A model generated the notes under the pieces. It made no database searches. It was not told the origin of the DNA and saw only the letters and a program-made list of their open reading frames with translations. Shown one piece after another: positions 4,857 to 5,250 of a stretch of 5,250 nucleotides of DNA (its first letter is position 1; each line of letters opens with the position of its first letter). Source of the stretch: Alphaproteobacteria bacterium (lineage in GTDB: Bacteria > Pseudomonadota > Alphaproteobacteria > Micropepsales > Micropepsaceae). The translations under genes and the position numbers were made by a program. Location of the stretch: assembly GCA_028869725.1 (NCBI GenBank), contig JAGWRJ010000078.1, forward strand, positions 1 to 5,250. Direction: 5' to 3'.

Positions 4857-5250
4857 ATGAAAACATGTTTTGCTTGGGCGCTTGCGGCTGCGGTCGCGCT
4901 ACCTTTGACGGCTGCCGAGGCTCTACCGGCGCCCGCCTACACGCTGACCAAGGTCGTCCATATCGGTGTGCCTGATCGCTGGGACTATCTGCATTATGAT
5001 GCACCTTCTCATCGCGTCTACATCGCCCATGGTGCCGAACTCTCGGTGATTGATGGCGACACCGGCGCGCGAATAGGTGTGGTCACTGGCATGCCGGGGG
5101 GCACCCATGGCATCGCGATTTCTCATGCGACCAATCAGGGCTTTACCGATGATGGGGAGGCCGGCGAGGCGGTGGCGTTCAATCTGAAGACCCTGAAGGT
5201 CGAAAAGCGCATCAAGGCTGCCCCCGACGCCGATGGCATCTTCTTCGATC
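4857..5250 (+). CDS. Exported YncE-like beta-propeller protein, N-terminal part (truncated by window)
   Basis: An open frame of 131 codons running off the right edge. It starts with a Sec signal peptide (MKTCFAWALAAAVALPLTAAEA, likely cleaved around residues 20-22), so the product is probably periplasmic. The following sequence has the repeated blade pattern of YncE/NHL-type seven-bladed propellers: a strand, then DAPSHRVYIAHGAELSVIDGDTG, then GGTHGIAISHATNQGFTDDGEAGEAVAFNLKTLKV. The repeats 'RVYIAH..LSVID..TG' and 'GFT...VAFNLKTLKV' are successive blade motifs. Family members bind DNA or ligands, or serve metabolic enzymes, so no substrate is claimed. The ATG is supported by GGAGG six bases upstream. 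It lies 176 bases after the activator gene in the same direction, with self-complementary sequence between, so it is probably a separate transcription unit. A functional link to the FapF-like system is not evident. Confidence 0.85.
   Translation, partial: MKTCFAWALAAAVALPLTAAEALPAPAYTLTKVVHIGVPDRWDYLHYDAPSHRVYIAHGAELSVIDGDTGARIGVVTGMPGGTHGIAISHATNQGFTDDGEAGEAVAFNLKTLKVEKRIKAAPDADGIFFD

Noticed and set aside
4840..4860. Six-codon frame (MNGGYP) overlapping the start codon of the YncE-like gene
   Set aside because: It has no ribosome site of its own and simply reads through the Shine-Dalgarno of the main gene; most likely coincidence.

Overview
The window is a moderately GC-rich stretch from a Gram-negative bacterium. 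It encodes Sec-type signal peptides, an outer-membrane beta-barrel and a sigma-54 activator, so a proteobacterium is the natural reading. The YncE-like protein at the right edge and the use of TTG/GTG starts would suit an acidophilic or acetic-acid-type alphaproteobacterium, but the taxon is a low-confidence guess.

Layout, left to right. (1) 1-1017: a plus-strand reading frame, open at the left edge. Its C-terminal 209 codons (388-1017) encode a secreted Asn/Ser/Thr/Val-rich protein with a double-glycine motif shortly after the signal peptide. (2) 1087-1353: a lone IS3-family orfA (helix-turn-helix subunit of a transposase) with no orfB. (3) 2794-1394, minus strand: an outer-membrane protein with signal peptide, long coiled coil, Pro/Gln/Ala-rich linker and C-terminal beta-barrel, the architecture of the amyloid exporter FapF. 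(4) 2795-3306: a 512-base divergent regulatory region with a candidate sigma-54 promoter, two dyads, an 82% A/T tract and a GNRA-loop hairpin. (5) 3307-4680: a sigma-54 enhancer-binding regulator with a degenerate receiver domain. (6) 4857 to the right edge: the N-terminal part of an exported YncE-type beta-propeller protein.

Reading together: the secreted protein, the FapF-like barrel and the sigma-54 activator look like parts of one Fap-like export system. The activator would switch on the barrel gene, and perhaps the secreted-protein gene, from -24/-12 promoters. The barrel would pass the secreted protein across the outer membrane, possibly after cleavage at the double-glycine motif by a C39-type peptidase. 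No such peptidase lies in the window. The functional link is inference from architecture and neighbourhood. The orfA fragment sits between the substrate-like gene and the barrel gene and may mark a rearrangement of the locus.
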